Made by a program: the position numbers and the translations under genes
DNA from: Bifiguratus adelaidae
Lineage: Eukaryota > Mucoromycota > Endogonomycetes > Endogonales
Direction of reading: 5' to 3'
DNA: 64,000 bases
NCBI GenBank assembly: GCA_002261195.1
Contig: MVBO01000056.1
Location: forward strand, 21,441 to 85,440
In this document: positions 33,124 to 45,701 of the stretch, piece by piece
How the letters are laid out: each line of letters opens with the position of its first letter
Numbering within the stretch: the first letter of the stretch is position 1
The notes under the pieces: generated by a model
Told to the model about the DNA's origin: nothing
Databases searched by the model: none
What the model saw: the letters and a program-made list of their open reading frames with translations, nothing else

Positions 33124-35357
33124 ATGGCGGAAAAGGCAGAGTACTACCTCGGGTTGATGATACCCGACTTGCAAGACTTGGAACAAAAGGGTCTATTCAC
33201 CAAGGTATGTTGCGCGCAAGGTCAAAAACGATGTCAAGATGTTCAATGCTCTCTCCCCCTCTCTCTCTGCAGGAGGAAATCAAGCACATTGTGAAAAAGT
33301 TGACAAAGTTTGAATATGCGCTGAACAGGCGCATAGCACAGAAGGCTGACTTTTTGCGATACATTGAGTACGAAATGAACTTGGACGAGTTGCGCTTAAA
33401 ACGTCGAGCACGACTTGGTATGTCATCTTGGGCCGTCATTGAGCGTATAGAATTGACACGAACCTCGTTCCAGTCACTGACCGCACAGCCAGACCGACTC
33501 GATCTGACTGGGCTGGCCCAAACCGGATATCCAATCTCTATAAGAGAGCAACCATCAAATTCCCAGGCGACCCGGCATTATGGCTATCATGGATACGGCA
33601 TGCCCGACGACAAAAGAGGACTAGAGAATTGTCAGAAGTGTACGCCAGCGCTATTCAAAAGCATCCCAACAAGCCCACATTTTGGATACTGGGGGCGAAA
33701 TGGGAGTTTGAGGAGAATGGCAACATTGGAGCAGCACGAGTCTTGCTTCAGCGTGCACTTCGGTTAAATCCGCAATCTCAGGAGCTTTGGGGGGAGTATT
33801 TCCGGCTAGAGCTTGTGTATGTGGAGAAGATCAAGGCGAGACGGAGGATCTTCGGCATCGATGGGGCCAGCATGGATGAACAACAAAAGAAGCTCGAGGC
33901 ACAGGCGGACGACATGGAGAACGCAAACGGAATGATTGTGTTGCCGAGCTTAACAGGCGAAGATGTATCAGACAAGTCAACGGTCATGGAGGAAGCAATG
34001 GCCGAACGGCTCAAGGAAGAGAACAATCCCATTCTACAGGGCGATTTGGTCAAGATAGTGTATCGACACGCTGTATCTGGTACGTGAATGGCGCCTTACA
34101 TTAGATTAATGCCTCATACTCTCTCGGCACAGCCATTCCCACTGACCTCGATTTCCGAACGCAATTCCTCAGCATTCTCTCGGATTTCACCGATACGATA
34201 TCCATCCAAAATGAGATTTATGAATCCATTCGGTCCGATTTTGCACTAAACCCCAAGGCTCTCTCATTGTACGCTTCCCGCTTTCTCTACATTGACGACA
34301 AGGATCACCCGGCACCTAACGTGAACTCGCCAACCTACGTAACTGCACTTCAAAACTGCGTTAAAGTGTATACCCAATTGTGCGACAGTTGCGAAGACGA
34401 ATTGGCATCTGGCTTGTGGGAAGAGTACACCCGCTTCCTCTGGGCCGAGTTGATGAGGGTCAAAGAACGCAATTTGGAGTTATACCTTATCAAGTCCTTG
34501 CATAGAGCCTACAAGGCCGCCAAGAAAGCTAACGCGCTCAACGCTGCCATGATGGCCGGATGGGTCCGTTTGTGCGTGGAGAAAGACGAGGATGAGTCCG
34601 AGGGACAAAGAGTTCTCGAGAAAGCCATGGTACAATTCCCTAAGGATGAATCCCTGTGGAAAATGCGGTTAGGCTTAGCCATGGGCACATGGGGCAAGGA
34701 TGAACAGGTTTCGATAGAACGCGTTCAGGTGCTTTGCGACAGCGCCTTGAAAGCCTTACCGGAAAATCTTCCTATTTGGACACTCTATATGGACTGGATA
34801 CGTCGCGAAGCCATGGACAAGCGGCTAGACAACGACGATGTTCAAAAAGTCTTCCAAACGGCAGTCCGCAATGTGACGGCGTTGCTGCCGAGCGTCGGCG
34901 AACCCGGCTTGCATCGAAACATGGTTAAACGCCTCGTATTGACACGTTACATCGAATGGGCCTTGTCCGAGTCAGGAGAAGGTATCAGCAAGGCGCGCCA
35001 AGTGTACGATCAGCTATTCGTTGGTGCCTATCCGGATGTGCAAGTCGTCATGTATTGCTTGGAAGTCGAGCAAGGCGCAGAGGATAGTAAAGAGAAGGAA
35101 CGGCGCTTGAAAGCGCTTTGGGATCGTGCGCTGCAGCTTGATCCCAAGACCGGTAGTAAGTAGTCACTTGAATGTCAAAAGAGACCTTATCTAAATCCAC
35201 TCCAGCGACACATTTGGCCTACATCAAATTTCTACTGCAAAAGTCAAAGTTTGAGGAAGCGAACGCAATCTATTACCGAGCGACAAAATCGGTGGCTGAC
35301 ATAGAAGCTTTTGAGAAGGCGTATCACTCCCTTCAAGAGGAGTTGCAAGGACGTTAA
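33124..35357 (+). CDS. UTP6: Utp6, U3 snoRNP / small-subunit processome component (HAT repeats)
   Basis: Acts in nucleolar pre-18S rRNA processing. Exons 33124-33204, 33273-33417, 33474-34079, 34133-35152 and 35206-35357 give 667 residues. The N-terminal Utp6 region is clear (MAEKAEYYL, LEQKGLF, KFEYALNRRI, DFLRYIEYEMNL), followed by HAT half-TPR repeats such as WLSWIRHARRQK, FWILGAKWEFEENGN and ARVLLQRALRLNP. The C-terminal part keeps repeat-like helices (WTLYMDWIRRE, RALQLDP). A pyrimidine tract precedes the second exon. Confidence 0.93.
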
Positions 35358-35556
35358 ATAGAGTGTGTAAGATTATCATTGACGGAAAACATTATGTATG
35401 TCGATAAATAGGTTGTGCTTTGGAATTCACAAGTATGCAGATGCAGGCGTGCTGGTCAAACCAATTAAGCTATAATCCTTAGCAGGCTATACACTTTATA
35501 TAATTGCAGTAAACATTTCTAAATTCTTGCGTTCCTACACTTCCCTATCATACCTA

Positions 35557-38500
35557 CTAAGGCTCTGCACGCTTATCATCCGCTCGCGTCATCATCAAAT
35601 GGTTCTTGAGCAAACGCACTTCACGACCGCGGACCATCGCTTCGTTCGTACGCACGTCTTCTTGAGCAGCCATCTTGTAGGCCTCGCTTCGGATGGGTGA
35701 CGTGTATCCACGTCCATTACCACGCCGCTGTGGTTGATAGGTGACTTGGCAATCTTCTAGGAGCTCAGACCTCATATCTGGTGATGAGCGCGAGCTACGC
35801 ATTTTGGCAATGAACTCAGACGGATTGCTTGCATATAAAAATCGCTCCTCGTGTGCCGCGAGACCAAGAGTATAGGTGTTGGAGTCCTCTTCGTCGCTAC
35901 TGTCGAACTCGGAAGAGGACCCGTTCTCGTAGACCTTTGCCCATTTGAAGACTGACACGTTGACTGAATTCGATTTTCTGTGATGCGGCGACTCGGATAT
36001 CACGATCTGCGGTTGTAGTTGGTTGTCATTCGGTTGGTAAAGTGATGATTGACTTCCGGGCGTGTTCGCAGTTCTCCAGGGAGGAGGTGTGTAAGTTGCT
36101 ACTGTCTCTCGGTTCACAAAAGGAAGGCCTTCCGACAAGCGCCGCAATCGAAGACGATAAATGATCTCATCAATGGCTAATTCAATACTGAGGTGATTCT
36201 TAATAATTGACATCTCTACATATGGCAAGTGATAGGTTAGGTAGGCAATAGCGATATGAAACGTGAGAATACTTACTTGGCCACGTCGCTCGCTCGCCTT
36301 TAACGCAAGCATCAAGAAACATTTCCGAAGTGGGATTGGTAATGATTCGCAAAAAGTCAGTTAATTTGATATCGGGCACGATGGTGATGTCCCCATAATA
36401 TTTCTGGGACATGATGGCTTGTAGCCGATGGAAGAAGGAAGGAGCAATATTGAGCTCAATAAGCTGGTTACAGCGCAATTGAATCTCCGATTTGGTCAGC
36501 TTCATGCCGAATCGAACCAGATGAGAGAGCCTGTTCTGCTTGAGCGATTTGCGCAGAAATGGATGTACATGGGGATTGACTATGCGACATGGTTATGATT
36601 GTATCGCGGTCATCGCAATGTAACATACCTTGGCATACGATGAAATGATTCACATTGAACAATTCTGCCAATTTGTTCATGGGGAGATCACTGAATAAGA
36701 ATGTAAGCATCCGCGCAAACCGTTGGAAAAGCCAATTCGCTTACTTTTCGACACTTCCATCTATCCAACGATTGTCTGATGGATTCCACAAGAAGATATT
36801 TCCATTCTTGTCTTTGGCATAAATGGGAGAGGATGGGAATACTCCCGGAACAGCACAGGATGCTGCGCTGAATGGCAGATTCATGGTCAGAATTATGACC
36901 TGCCTTGCGCCACCATTTGACATTCACTTACACTGCAGACCAAATAAGCTACAGAGAAAGATAATGGATGAGAAAGCTGGCTATTGCATAGGCGGCTATC
37001 AACTTACCACATTCGGCGATGTTAAATAATTGAGTAACCTCGGCATCTCATATCGAGTGCTCGAAGAGACAGTAATATTCAAAATGCGACGCGTGCGGTT
37101 GAAAGCCTCTTGGAAAGTCATGTCACCCAGGTTTGCCCTCATCGTCTCCTTTAGAACATCAACTTGGAATAAGACACCTTAGAAAAATGCGCCGATTTAG
37201 AAATCAAAATACCGCGCACTGTGCGAAACCCACCATGCTTCAGAAATCGCTCGAGCTTGGTGAAGACAGAGTCCGGCGCATCCTGCTTGTCAAACATTTC
37301 CTGTTCAAAAGTCTCAGTAGAGAGTCGTAAATAATGCGCGATTGGATGTACCAGATAAACATTCTCCGGATGGAACAAGCTCTCGAGTTCATCATCTGTC
37401 CTTGTGCAAGCTAGGGATGCGACAATACTTCCGCTGGATGCGCCTGATATGATGCGTGGAAGAAGATCCGCTTCGAATAGCGTCTTCAACACCCCGATAT
37501 GATTTAGACCTGAGAAGTTGTCAGTCTGAACCATTGAAATCGCCATGAATGACTGAATTACTTACCAAAAGTCGCCCCACCACTTAGTAATAGCGCTGTA
37601 CGTCCGAAATTCTGTCGTAGGTTGAGAAAGAGTTCGTATTTAGCCTTCAAGTCGAGGCCATCTTGTTGCATGTCCTCAATACCGCGAGAACTTGATTCGG
37701 TTCTCTCCATGTTTGTATCTTCCGCTTTCAAGGTGGTTAAAATGCCATTCTTTTGGTTGGGCAGCGGCCGCCCTTGCATTGACTCTGCTGTTTGTGCTGG
37801 TTTCTCGCTCTCTGTGTTATCGTCTATCTGCACCAATGTATGCTTATTGTCTTGCGCGTTCCCTGTGTCCTTGTCGAACTGCCCAGCTTTGGCTTGGCTC
37901 GTGCTATCACACACTTGCGCTGGCCGAATAGATGTCCTGCGATCATCTTCAACATCTTCAGGGTCCACCAAATGTACACTGACATGACTTTCAGGAGGTG
38001 GTGGATTAGCAGTGGTGACCAAATGTCGCCACTTATGCTGTCGAGCTTGTACATTAGCCGGATCGGAATACATGCGTTCGTGGGCATAATGGGGTACGAT
38101 TGACGTTGAGGTATGATATGGTGTACTGGGATCCGCATCGCAAATGATATTGAGCTGAAGTATGACTTCGTCAATGTAATCAGTGATGAGATTCTTTGTT
38201 CCAATGTGGGTATGTGCATAGAGTTTTGGATTTCCCATATCGCCTAGGTTTCGTTCTAGACTTGTTCGTAGAAGGAATATCATATCACGCAAGTCTCCAT
38301 CCTTTCTTGCTTTGCGCAGCTGTCGGAGACGGACGAGGACGAGTTCCCAATCGTAATCGGGTGACCTGGGATCACGTTTCCAAGCTTCATTGTTCTCCAG
38401 CTCGTCCAATATCCTTGCGGCTTCTTCATACTGAAAGAAGTTGGAAGACACCGACATGAGGTGAGAAAAATACCCATGTGGGTTCGCCGGTCGCATGATA

Positions 38501-38729
38501 CGTGCGATTGCCTTCTAAAATGGCAAAATTGTCGGTGAGCATCCGTTCGGTATTGTCTGAGCTTAACCACGCTGGTACTTACGCCACACCAGTAGCTCGC
38601 TACATCTACTGCCACACTCTTTGCGATGTTTAGTACCGTTGGCACCAGACTGATGGGACTGCTCACGCTGAGTGCACTCCACGTCGATGACACCGCATAA
38701 CTAGTTTCTCCTCCCTTTTCCAAATCCAT
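35557..38729 (-). CDS. Patatin-like triacylglycerol lipase (DUF3336, Tgl3/4/5 type)
   Basis: A lipid-droplet lipase or acyltransferase. Nine exons (complement 38583-38729, 37566-38514, 37234-37509, 37008-37177, 36932-36948, 36745-36867, 36629-36690, 36277-36579, 35557-36215) give 901 residues. The N-terminal DUF3336 region (about 30-190) leads to FGRTALLLSGGATFGLNHIGV, the oxyanion loop. The nucleophile elbow is SGASSGSIVASLACT and the catalytic Asp is in WIDGSVEND. A 17-nt exon (36932-36948) encodes part of the IWSAVAASCAVPG strand. Between DUF3336 and the patatin core lies a polar insert of about 130 residues not seen in the yeast proteins. The C-terminal 200 residues are low-complexity. 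Confidence 0.93.
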
Positions 38730-38946
38730 GGCGAACGATGTCTACAATAATACAAGCACTCCAACGAGCTCTCTCTACCACTCTTTCTGCAGAGCCAAAC
38801 GCCTCACCAGCCTGTTAATGCAACGCACTCATGCCTGCATCTCTCCGAGAAAACACGTGAATTGAAAACAATGGGATTTTTACTTTTGTGCTTGAAAACG
38901 ATGGTTTCATGATCATGGTCAGTTGGATGTTACCGACTCTTGCGGA

Positions 38947-39965
38947 TCAAGGCAAATCTACAGGCATAGTGGCAGATGGATGGGCTGGACAGAAAACAGG
39001 TTCAGCACAATGTAATGCAGATGGATGATGTGCAGAGCTTGTAGATAGTCCGTTTTGCTGGCAAGTGGGCAGTTGGAGGCAGAGCGGGGGGAGATTGACC
39101 TTGTCTCCATTTTCATGGGATAATACGCAGCATTCGGCAGGACTAGAAGGATTCTGGCTCAACGTCATACTTTTGGCTGGCTCATGAGGTTGATGATAAT
39201 GCTGCATGTGACTCGTGTCTTGCACGTGTTGGCCATGGTTCGCTCGAGGATGACCGTTGTGTGGCAGGTGATGGGCGGCTAATGCACACTGAAGATGATT
39301 GTTTTGCGCTTGCAAAAGCTAAAAATACTCAGTTTACTACCTCAAAGCATCGCGCATGGATGTTCTTACCTTGATGTAGTCCAAGCTTGCTTTCAATACA
39401 TCGCATCGTTGGGGTTTGACTGATTTATCCAACAAGGTATCGGGAACGCACATTTCCATTTGTTGGATAGTGTAATTGATGGTGTCTCGACGTCGTCGTT
39501 CAATCAGGTTGTGGCTTTTGCGACGTCTCTCTTGTCGCTGCTGGACCACCTCGCAGTCCACGTTGTTACTGGTAGAGAAATTTGTATTAGCACAGCCATG
39601 ATGGCCCCAAACGTTACTTACCGATGAAGGATGCTCTTGCCATTGACTCTCAGTGACGATTGCTTTTTGGCCTTTGGCTTAGGAGCATCAGTGTCAGTTA
39701 CTGCTCGCTTGGGCCTAGTCGCGCCTTTTTGACGGACCGAAAAGTTGTAGTAAAGTGGATGTCCATTGAGATCCCAGCAGATATCGCAATGGTCCTGTTT
39801 ACCCTTTGCTCTTCGGCTGATGGTCACCGGTTGCTTGATGCCAGAAGAATGCTCTTGATCAACTGTAAAGGTCATGTCAGGTGTTGGAGACGGTGGAGCG
39901 CTTGACACTGGCGTTGAGTCGCTGGAGCCCGACATGGCTCTGGTGATTTGATGTGAAGAGGGCAT
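38947..39965 (-). CDS. bHLH transcription factor
   Basis: Exons complement 39622-39965, 39370-39568 and 38947-39318 give 304 residues from the first in-frame ATG (MPSSHQITRAM). The basic region RRRKSHNLIERRRRDTIN has the His-Glu-Arg pattern of E-box (CANNTG) binders. Helix 1, a loop containing DTLLDKSVKPQRC, and helix 2 (VLKASLDYIKLL) follow. Before it is a short Cys-containing region (HCDICWDLNG); after it is a His/Pro/Gln-rich tail. Targets are unknown. It has a 1.5-kb upstream intergenic region, the largest in the window after the one before ATG22, which fits a regulator with a complex promoter. Confidence 0.88.
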
Positions 39966-41473
39966 GATATTGAGAGACAGTCCAATTGATGATTGGTTGA
40001 GTGAGGATTTTTTAGCCGTAAGCAATGGGAGAAACAAAACACAGTATTAGGCGCCAAGGCAACTCATAGGCCCCACGCCCCCCGCGTTATGTGACTCGAC
40101 CGCGTGAGTACCCTACCGGCTATATGAGCATATCTACCAGGCGATCGTCCAATCAAAACACGCCATGTAACTTCTAGGGTACCCAAAATCAATCTCATCT
40201 GTCCAAAATTGCCAGGTCCAGCCGCCTGTGCATGTGAACCATTAAGCACGTCAAGTGCACGAGGGTACCGTTACAGACTGGTATCAAACATCAGAGCAGA
40301 ACCAATCAAATATTGCGATGACATTACCATCATAGGGGTAACACCATTGGCCAACCTAGGATACCCATAAAATCATGCCCATTTGCGGACTTGCCCGTAA
40401 CATGCCTTCGCTCTTATACACCTTCGGCGTGCACGACTATGTTAGAATAGGGGTCGGGCTTAGATGGAGAAATATAATAGTATCGCATCCACGCGTCTAC
40501 GGCATATGGAAAGCACTCGTTCCGTCAGTTTATAACGCCAGGCGACACAAGTTCAATAAGCTTGTACACGAGTTCAAGAACTCCGCTACTTCGCTTCCGC
40601 TTATGCTGAAGATTACCTGATTTGACTAGAGCAGCGGTGATACTTCCTTTGGCAAGAGTCACCGAGCTTATGGTGAGTGTTCAAGCCGAGGTCCGGCCAT
40701 CTCACGCGACGTTGTTCGACGTTGTACAAACACAACAAAGTAGGTAATCATGCTCTAAGCCAGATGTGGTACGAGGCTCCCTCCGCGCAAACAAATGACC
40801 ACGCGCAGCGTCTCCACTTGTGATTTAGTCTGCTTTTCACGGCTGTAATGAAAGTGGAAATCAGGCGCTAGATGAAGCTCCGTGCCTATGATGGCAACCT
40901 GTGCAGACTGATGCTCCGGGAAAATGGTGCTCTTTTGATTTACTGCTTCGGTCCGAAGAGGCTTGCAGGAGAGCCACCGTACAAAACTGTAGCTTCAGTG
41001 TTCGAGGTGTCGACGTTCTCTTTGGTACGGGTAAGTGATCGCCTCGGGGTGTTGGAATTCGTACACTGTGCAACCAGGTGTAACCTTTTCACAAGCATTC
41101 CAATGGAGATCCGCTGTCTTTGGACACATTAAATACATGCTCTAAGCGAAATCGCAGGACCGCCACGACCTTGAGAGTACGTGCATCACAGACCATCGGC
41201 TGCAATAGGCGTAAACATCGTACTCGACGCATATGGAGGATCAATTCTTCCATCCATTGGTCGCTGATGGTATCACAGTTTCGCTATTATTAAAAGGTGT
41301 GCATATGCAACTGCATGTATTGTGATCCATCTGGAACGGCCAATGACCCATAATGAACCGTGAGTGTCGAGAAACTGTCGGGGCCGAGGGGTTGTATTCA
41401 GAAAGTATAAATTGCCCTCTGATTCCACTCGAATCGCACCAATTCCTGGCTTATTAAACGTCTATCTATCATC
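39966..41473. other. Long intergenic region upstream of the bHLH and Thr-rich genes
   Basis: 1.5 kb. Only short, uncodon-like open frames occur (for example 40375-40620 and 40872-41132, plus strand), none recognisable and none supported by splice signals. A TATAAAT box lies at about 41405-41411, some 65 bp before the secreted-protein ATG. I see no tRNA, transposon end or long repeat. Confidence 0.45.
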
Positions 41474-42198
41474 ATGAAAGCGCTAGGCATCCTTCTCGTA
41501 CTTCTCGCTACCATTGTTCTTGGGCTGCCACAAGCCGAAGCAAGGAACTTTCGACGCGCTCCTCGAGAGGCTTGGGACAGAATCACGGTTACCAAGACAA
41601 ACACAAAATATGTGACCTTGATGGATTCCAAGACGTTGCAGAAACCAGCACTAACCTTTTGACCTCTACATTGCAAAGATTTCCACCGCCACTCGTACAG
41701 CGACGATTCGACTGCCAGCCAGCACCGTGACAAACATTGTTACGACAGCAACTCCACTACCTTCATGACACGGTCACTGACTCGGTGACAGTGACTACGC
41801 CAACGACCATTGAAGATACCGTTACCCTTACAGTAACCACACCAATGACTATCGACGAAACAATCACCGTCACAACACCAACGACAACGACAGTCACAAT
41901 TACTACTACGACAGTAGTTACTGTGCAGCCAACTCCCGCCATAATTATCAATTATCTGAGCATTACCGCTCCCATGGAAGTGGATGCAAGACAATTGGAT
42001 GGTACCTTCCAAACCCAATCCTTTATCTTGGCAGGTGATGGTAGGCAACTCGTCCTTCTTCCTGTTCGATCTGGGAGCTATATTTACATCAATACGGGCA
42101 GCGTCCATGCTTGTATGACTGGAACATATCAACATTGCAGTACCGGAAGCTTTGGCTATCAAATGGACACAGACATTCAGGTGACCATTACTGCCTAG
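41474..42198 (+). pseudogene. Secreted Thr-rich (mucin-like) wall protein, reading frame disrupted
   Basis: It opens with a clear signal peptide (MKALGILLVLLATIVLGLP then A-E-A). A T/V-rich stretch follows, then a dense Thr region (VTVTTPTT units), and a C-terminal globular part with two Cys ending DIQVTITA. The pieces lie in different frames. A 66-nt intron (gtgacc...aaag, about 41610-41679) could join the first two, but a one-base slip at about 41765 (cttcatgaca) remains before DTVTDSVTV. Without a second intron this is a frameshifted gene or a base-call error. The Thr tract suggests O-mannosylation, presumably by enzymes like Pmt4. Confidence 0.5.
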
Positions 42199-42758
42199 AC
42201 AATGTTCTTTATGTCGGCTGTCCTTGAATTCTATCTATAAGGCCATATAGTTTGAAGTAGATTGCCATATTGCCTTTAAGGATGTCATCCTCAAATGGTC
42301 CTCAGCCCCTTTAGAAACCTGGAATCCATCGATCGTATAATCGGAGGTGTGCCTCCATGCCCGCTATTCTCCTTAGATGGCAAGTATCAACTATGTGCTA
42401 AATTTGCCGTTCACCTGACATACCAAAGCAGCCTCCTTATCCCACAACAGTGATAGGTTTACTCGGTGTTCCATGATCAACGTGCAAATAGTATTTCTAC
42501 TTGCATGTTATCATCCAGCCTACCAGACTATCCCTTCACTCTCTGTATACTCCTATCCAACCTGCCATCCATTCTCCATGCTTAAAATCATCGAATGGTG
42601 TGGAGAGTGCTAGAAAAATTTTATCGTAAGCGGCTTATTCACCTTGTCACCGACCTCTGTTTTTCCTTTAATTCTCACACTCTCTCTCACTCTACTCTCT
42701 CCTATACTCTAAACGACACTCGACATACCCGTATCTCTATACTCGGAACGCATATAAC
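42199..42758. other. Intergenic region and CT-rich promoter of the DnaJ gene
   Basis: There is no gene. The last 100 bp (about 42655-42720) are a near-continuous pyrimidine tract (CTCTCTCTCACTCTACTCTCTCC). I looked for a canonical heat-shock element (three alternating GAA/TTC units) and did not find a convincing one. Confidence 0.5.
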
Positions 42759-44281
42759 ATGGTGCGCGAAACGAAATTGTACGATGCCCTAGAGGTGTCA
42801 GAGACGGCATCAGACTCAGAATTGAAGAAGGCTTATCGCAAGTTGGCGCTCAAGTATCATCCCGACAAGGTATGTAACATGGTTTTGGAGACGGGGGAAA
42901 GCGATTGCTGCGACGGTTTGGGGTAATGATGCGTTCGGCGATCACGCCGCGACTCTGGCGTGATGTGTCATTGGGTGTGGAAACCGCGGATTGGCGTCGT
43001 CATCTCCTGCCGATGGTCGTCGACTACAGCGTAGTAGAACCCCTGCTCTCGCTCTTCGCAAAGATAAGCATCTAACATATTTTTTTGTTGCCTTGTTCCT
43101 AGAATCCCGAGGCTGGCGATAAATTCAAAGAGATCTCGCATGCCTATGAGATCCTTTCCGATCCTCAGAAGCGAAGCATCTACGATCAGTACGGTGAGGA
43201 AGGTCTCGCCGGAGATGGTGGTATGGGTGGCATGGCTGCGGAAGACTTGTTTTCTCAACTCTTTGGCGGTGGCATGTTTGGTGGCGGCCGTCGGCAAAAC
43301 GCTGGGCCACGCAAGGGCAAAGATATCACACACGTTCTCAAAGTCAGCCTGGAAGATTTCTACAAGGGCAAAACATCAAAGCTTGCTCTGTCGAAGCAGG
43401 TTATCTGTGCCCGATGTGAAGGCAGAGGTGGAGCAGAAGGCGCAGTTCAGACCTGTAAAAACTGTAACGGCACTGGTGTGAAGGTAACGTTACGCCAAAT
43501 GGGCCCTATGGTCCAACAAATTCAGCAACCTTGTGCCGAGTGCCGTGGTGAAGGTCAAATTATCAACGAGAAGGATCGCTGCCGAACATGTGGCGGCAAG
43601 AAAGTCGTCCAGGAGCGCAAAGTTCTCGAGGTCTTCATCGACAAGGGCATGAAGGATGGTCAGCGCATCACCTTCCAGGGCGAAGGCGACCAATATCCTG
43701 GCATTATTCCTGGAGATGTGCACATTGTATTGGAAGAGAAGCCCCACGTTCGCTTCAAGCGACACGGTGACGACTTGATTTACGAAGCAAAAATTGATTT
43801 GCTCACAGCCTTGGCTGGTGGCAACTTTCATATCGAACACTTGGATAACCGTGTGCTCAATGTGAACATTCTCCCTGGAGAAGTTATCAAGCCCGGTAAG
43901 TAATGTACTTCATCTTGATTTAGGTCATCAACTGGACGATAGCGTGTTGGCTGACTTTGCTTTCTCGTTACAGGTGAGACCAAGGCCATCATTGGCGAGG
44001 GTATGCCCGCCTACAGACATCACAATCACGGTAACCTCTACACCAAGTTCTCCGTCGAATTCCCCGAGGACAACTGGACCACCCCCGAAAACATTGCCAA
44101 ATTGGAGACAATTCTACCGCCAAGAAAGAACGTGCCTGCTCCTGGCAAGAATATCCTTGTAGAAGACGCCACATTGACAGCGATTGATGCAGCCCAACAA
44201 GAACGTGTCACAAGCGGACAATTGGATGAAGAAGAAGATGAGCAAGGTGGCGGCCCTGGTGTGCAATGTGCTCAACAGTAG
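42759..44281 (+). CDS. YDJ1: Type I (class A) DnaJ/Hsp40 co-chaperone, Ydj1-like, with CaaX tail
   Basis: Stimulates cytosolic Hsp70 and delivers clients. Exons 42759-42869, 43103-43895 and 43974-44281 give 403 residues. The J domain has the HPD loop (KYHPDK), then a Gly/Met-rich linker (GGGMFGGG). The zinc region has four C-x2-C motifs: CARC, CKNC, CAEC and CRTC. Two beta-sandwich client domains follow. The protein ends GVQCAQQ, a CaaX-type motif like the farnesylated Ydj1 end, predicting membrane association. Intron 1 is 233 nt, the longest I delimited in this window. Confidence 0.96.
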
Positions 44282-44512
44282 ATTGCGTTCACAGCTTATA
44301 TAGACACCCTCTTGTTGCATGTCCCTTTCCAATTGTTTATGTCATCTTGGGCAACTATTGCTTTCACAATGCTATTCAGTTTTTGCATATAAACTCAACT
44401 GCTCTAGAGTCCATCGGTCTGACTATTCACGAAAGATTCCGTGTCTGCCATGACCACTGAAGTGAATGCCATAAAAGGGAATCCATGAAACCCTCCACGG
44501 CGCGTTTTCGCC

Positions 44513-45701
44513 ATGAACCACGAACATATTGCCACGCTTGTTCGTCAAGCACTCGACGTATACAAAACAAAGCAAAGCACGGACAGTAAACTTAAAGAAC
44601 TCGATTACGAACCACTAAGTGAACGAGATCGACGACTGGTTGAAGCGACCAATGACTTGAAGCGCGCATTTGAAACGAAATGGGATAAGTTGACTGAGGT
44701 AGGTAAGCGCGAAGAGAGGAACAGATGTTAATGTGCTAGTTGCAAACGAGATACGTGCAAGAGTTTCCTCCTCAAGAACAGACAAGCGCGCCCTCTACCG
44801 ATATGCTGGTAAGCCGACGGCTCTCTTTAATGGTTCAACCCATTCACGCAGCACAGCGGATACAGCTCCTCCAAGCCGAAATCAAGCGCCTCAAGGCAGA
44901 GATTGAGGTGGAAGCCAACGATTTGCTCAAGGTGGATCGACCCTCTGAGGAAGTCATTCGACTCAATACCAAAGTTCGACTGGTTCGATCAATTGAAGGA
45001 TACAAACACGTCCTGGCGACATTACAAAAACAAGGAGAGCAAGCGCGCGTGGCTATCGAGAGGTAATGTAGCTTTTTGTCAAATCTTGGCTGACTCGGTT
45101 TCAGGGAACGGGAAACCTTACAGGAATGTGAAGAGATCAACTCGGTGTTGGTGGGTAAATTAGAGCAGGCGCGTATGGATGCTGCAGATGGATCACACCA
45201 AAACACGATTCTCAGGTGGGTCAGCACGGTGCGTCTGGTGCCCTGGCTCACACAGACATAGCGAACTACGTGCGGAAATGATGGAGTATCGCAAGCGATA
45301 CGGCACGTTGATGCGCGAATTGATTAGTTTCGTCGAAGAGCATTACCCACCGCATCCCTTGGAGTCCAAAAAGGTATAGTGCGTTATGCCTTGTCCAGGC
45401 GATAGACTCATGTGTGAGTAGAAGCGACAGACGGACGATGACGAGCAAGAAGCTCCAGAGAAGACATCATCGCTCAAAGACATTCTACAGGTAAGCGGAC
45501 CCGTCTGACAGTTTGGCATATACTCATGCAATCCAATAGGATATTATGAACCTTGCCTTCTCTACTCCAGCCAATCCCTATCTCACCTTGGTCGATGGCG
45601 AGTATTGGCCACCCTATGTAGAAACGCTTGTTCGAGCAGGCATTGCTGTAAGGCATCCTAAAGACAGTCATCGAATCAAGATGGTGGAGTTCCATGCCTA
45701 G
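44513..45701 (+). CDS. Probable kinetochore protein CENP-K
   Basis: Seven short exons (44513-44698, 44740-44808, 44857-45062, 45105-45215, 45262-45373, 45422-45490, 45540-45701) give 304 residues in perfect phase. Most of it is coiled coil (LLQAEIKRLKAEIEVEANDL and similar). The C-terminus, YWPPYVETLVRAGIAVRHP followed by R-I-K-M-V-E-F-H, matches the way CENP-K proteins end. CENP-K is part of the constitutive centromere network (with CENP-H/I/M). The assignment rests mainly on that C-terminal motif; another coiled-coil protein remains possible. Confidence 0.6.

Noticed and set aside
42870-43102. C/D-box snoRNA in the long DnaJ intron
   Set aside because: A near C-box (aatgatgc) is present, but no CUGA D box and no closing terminal stem.
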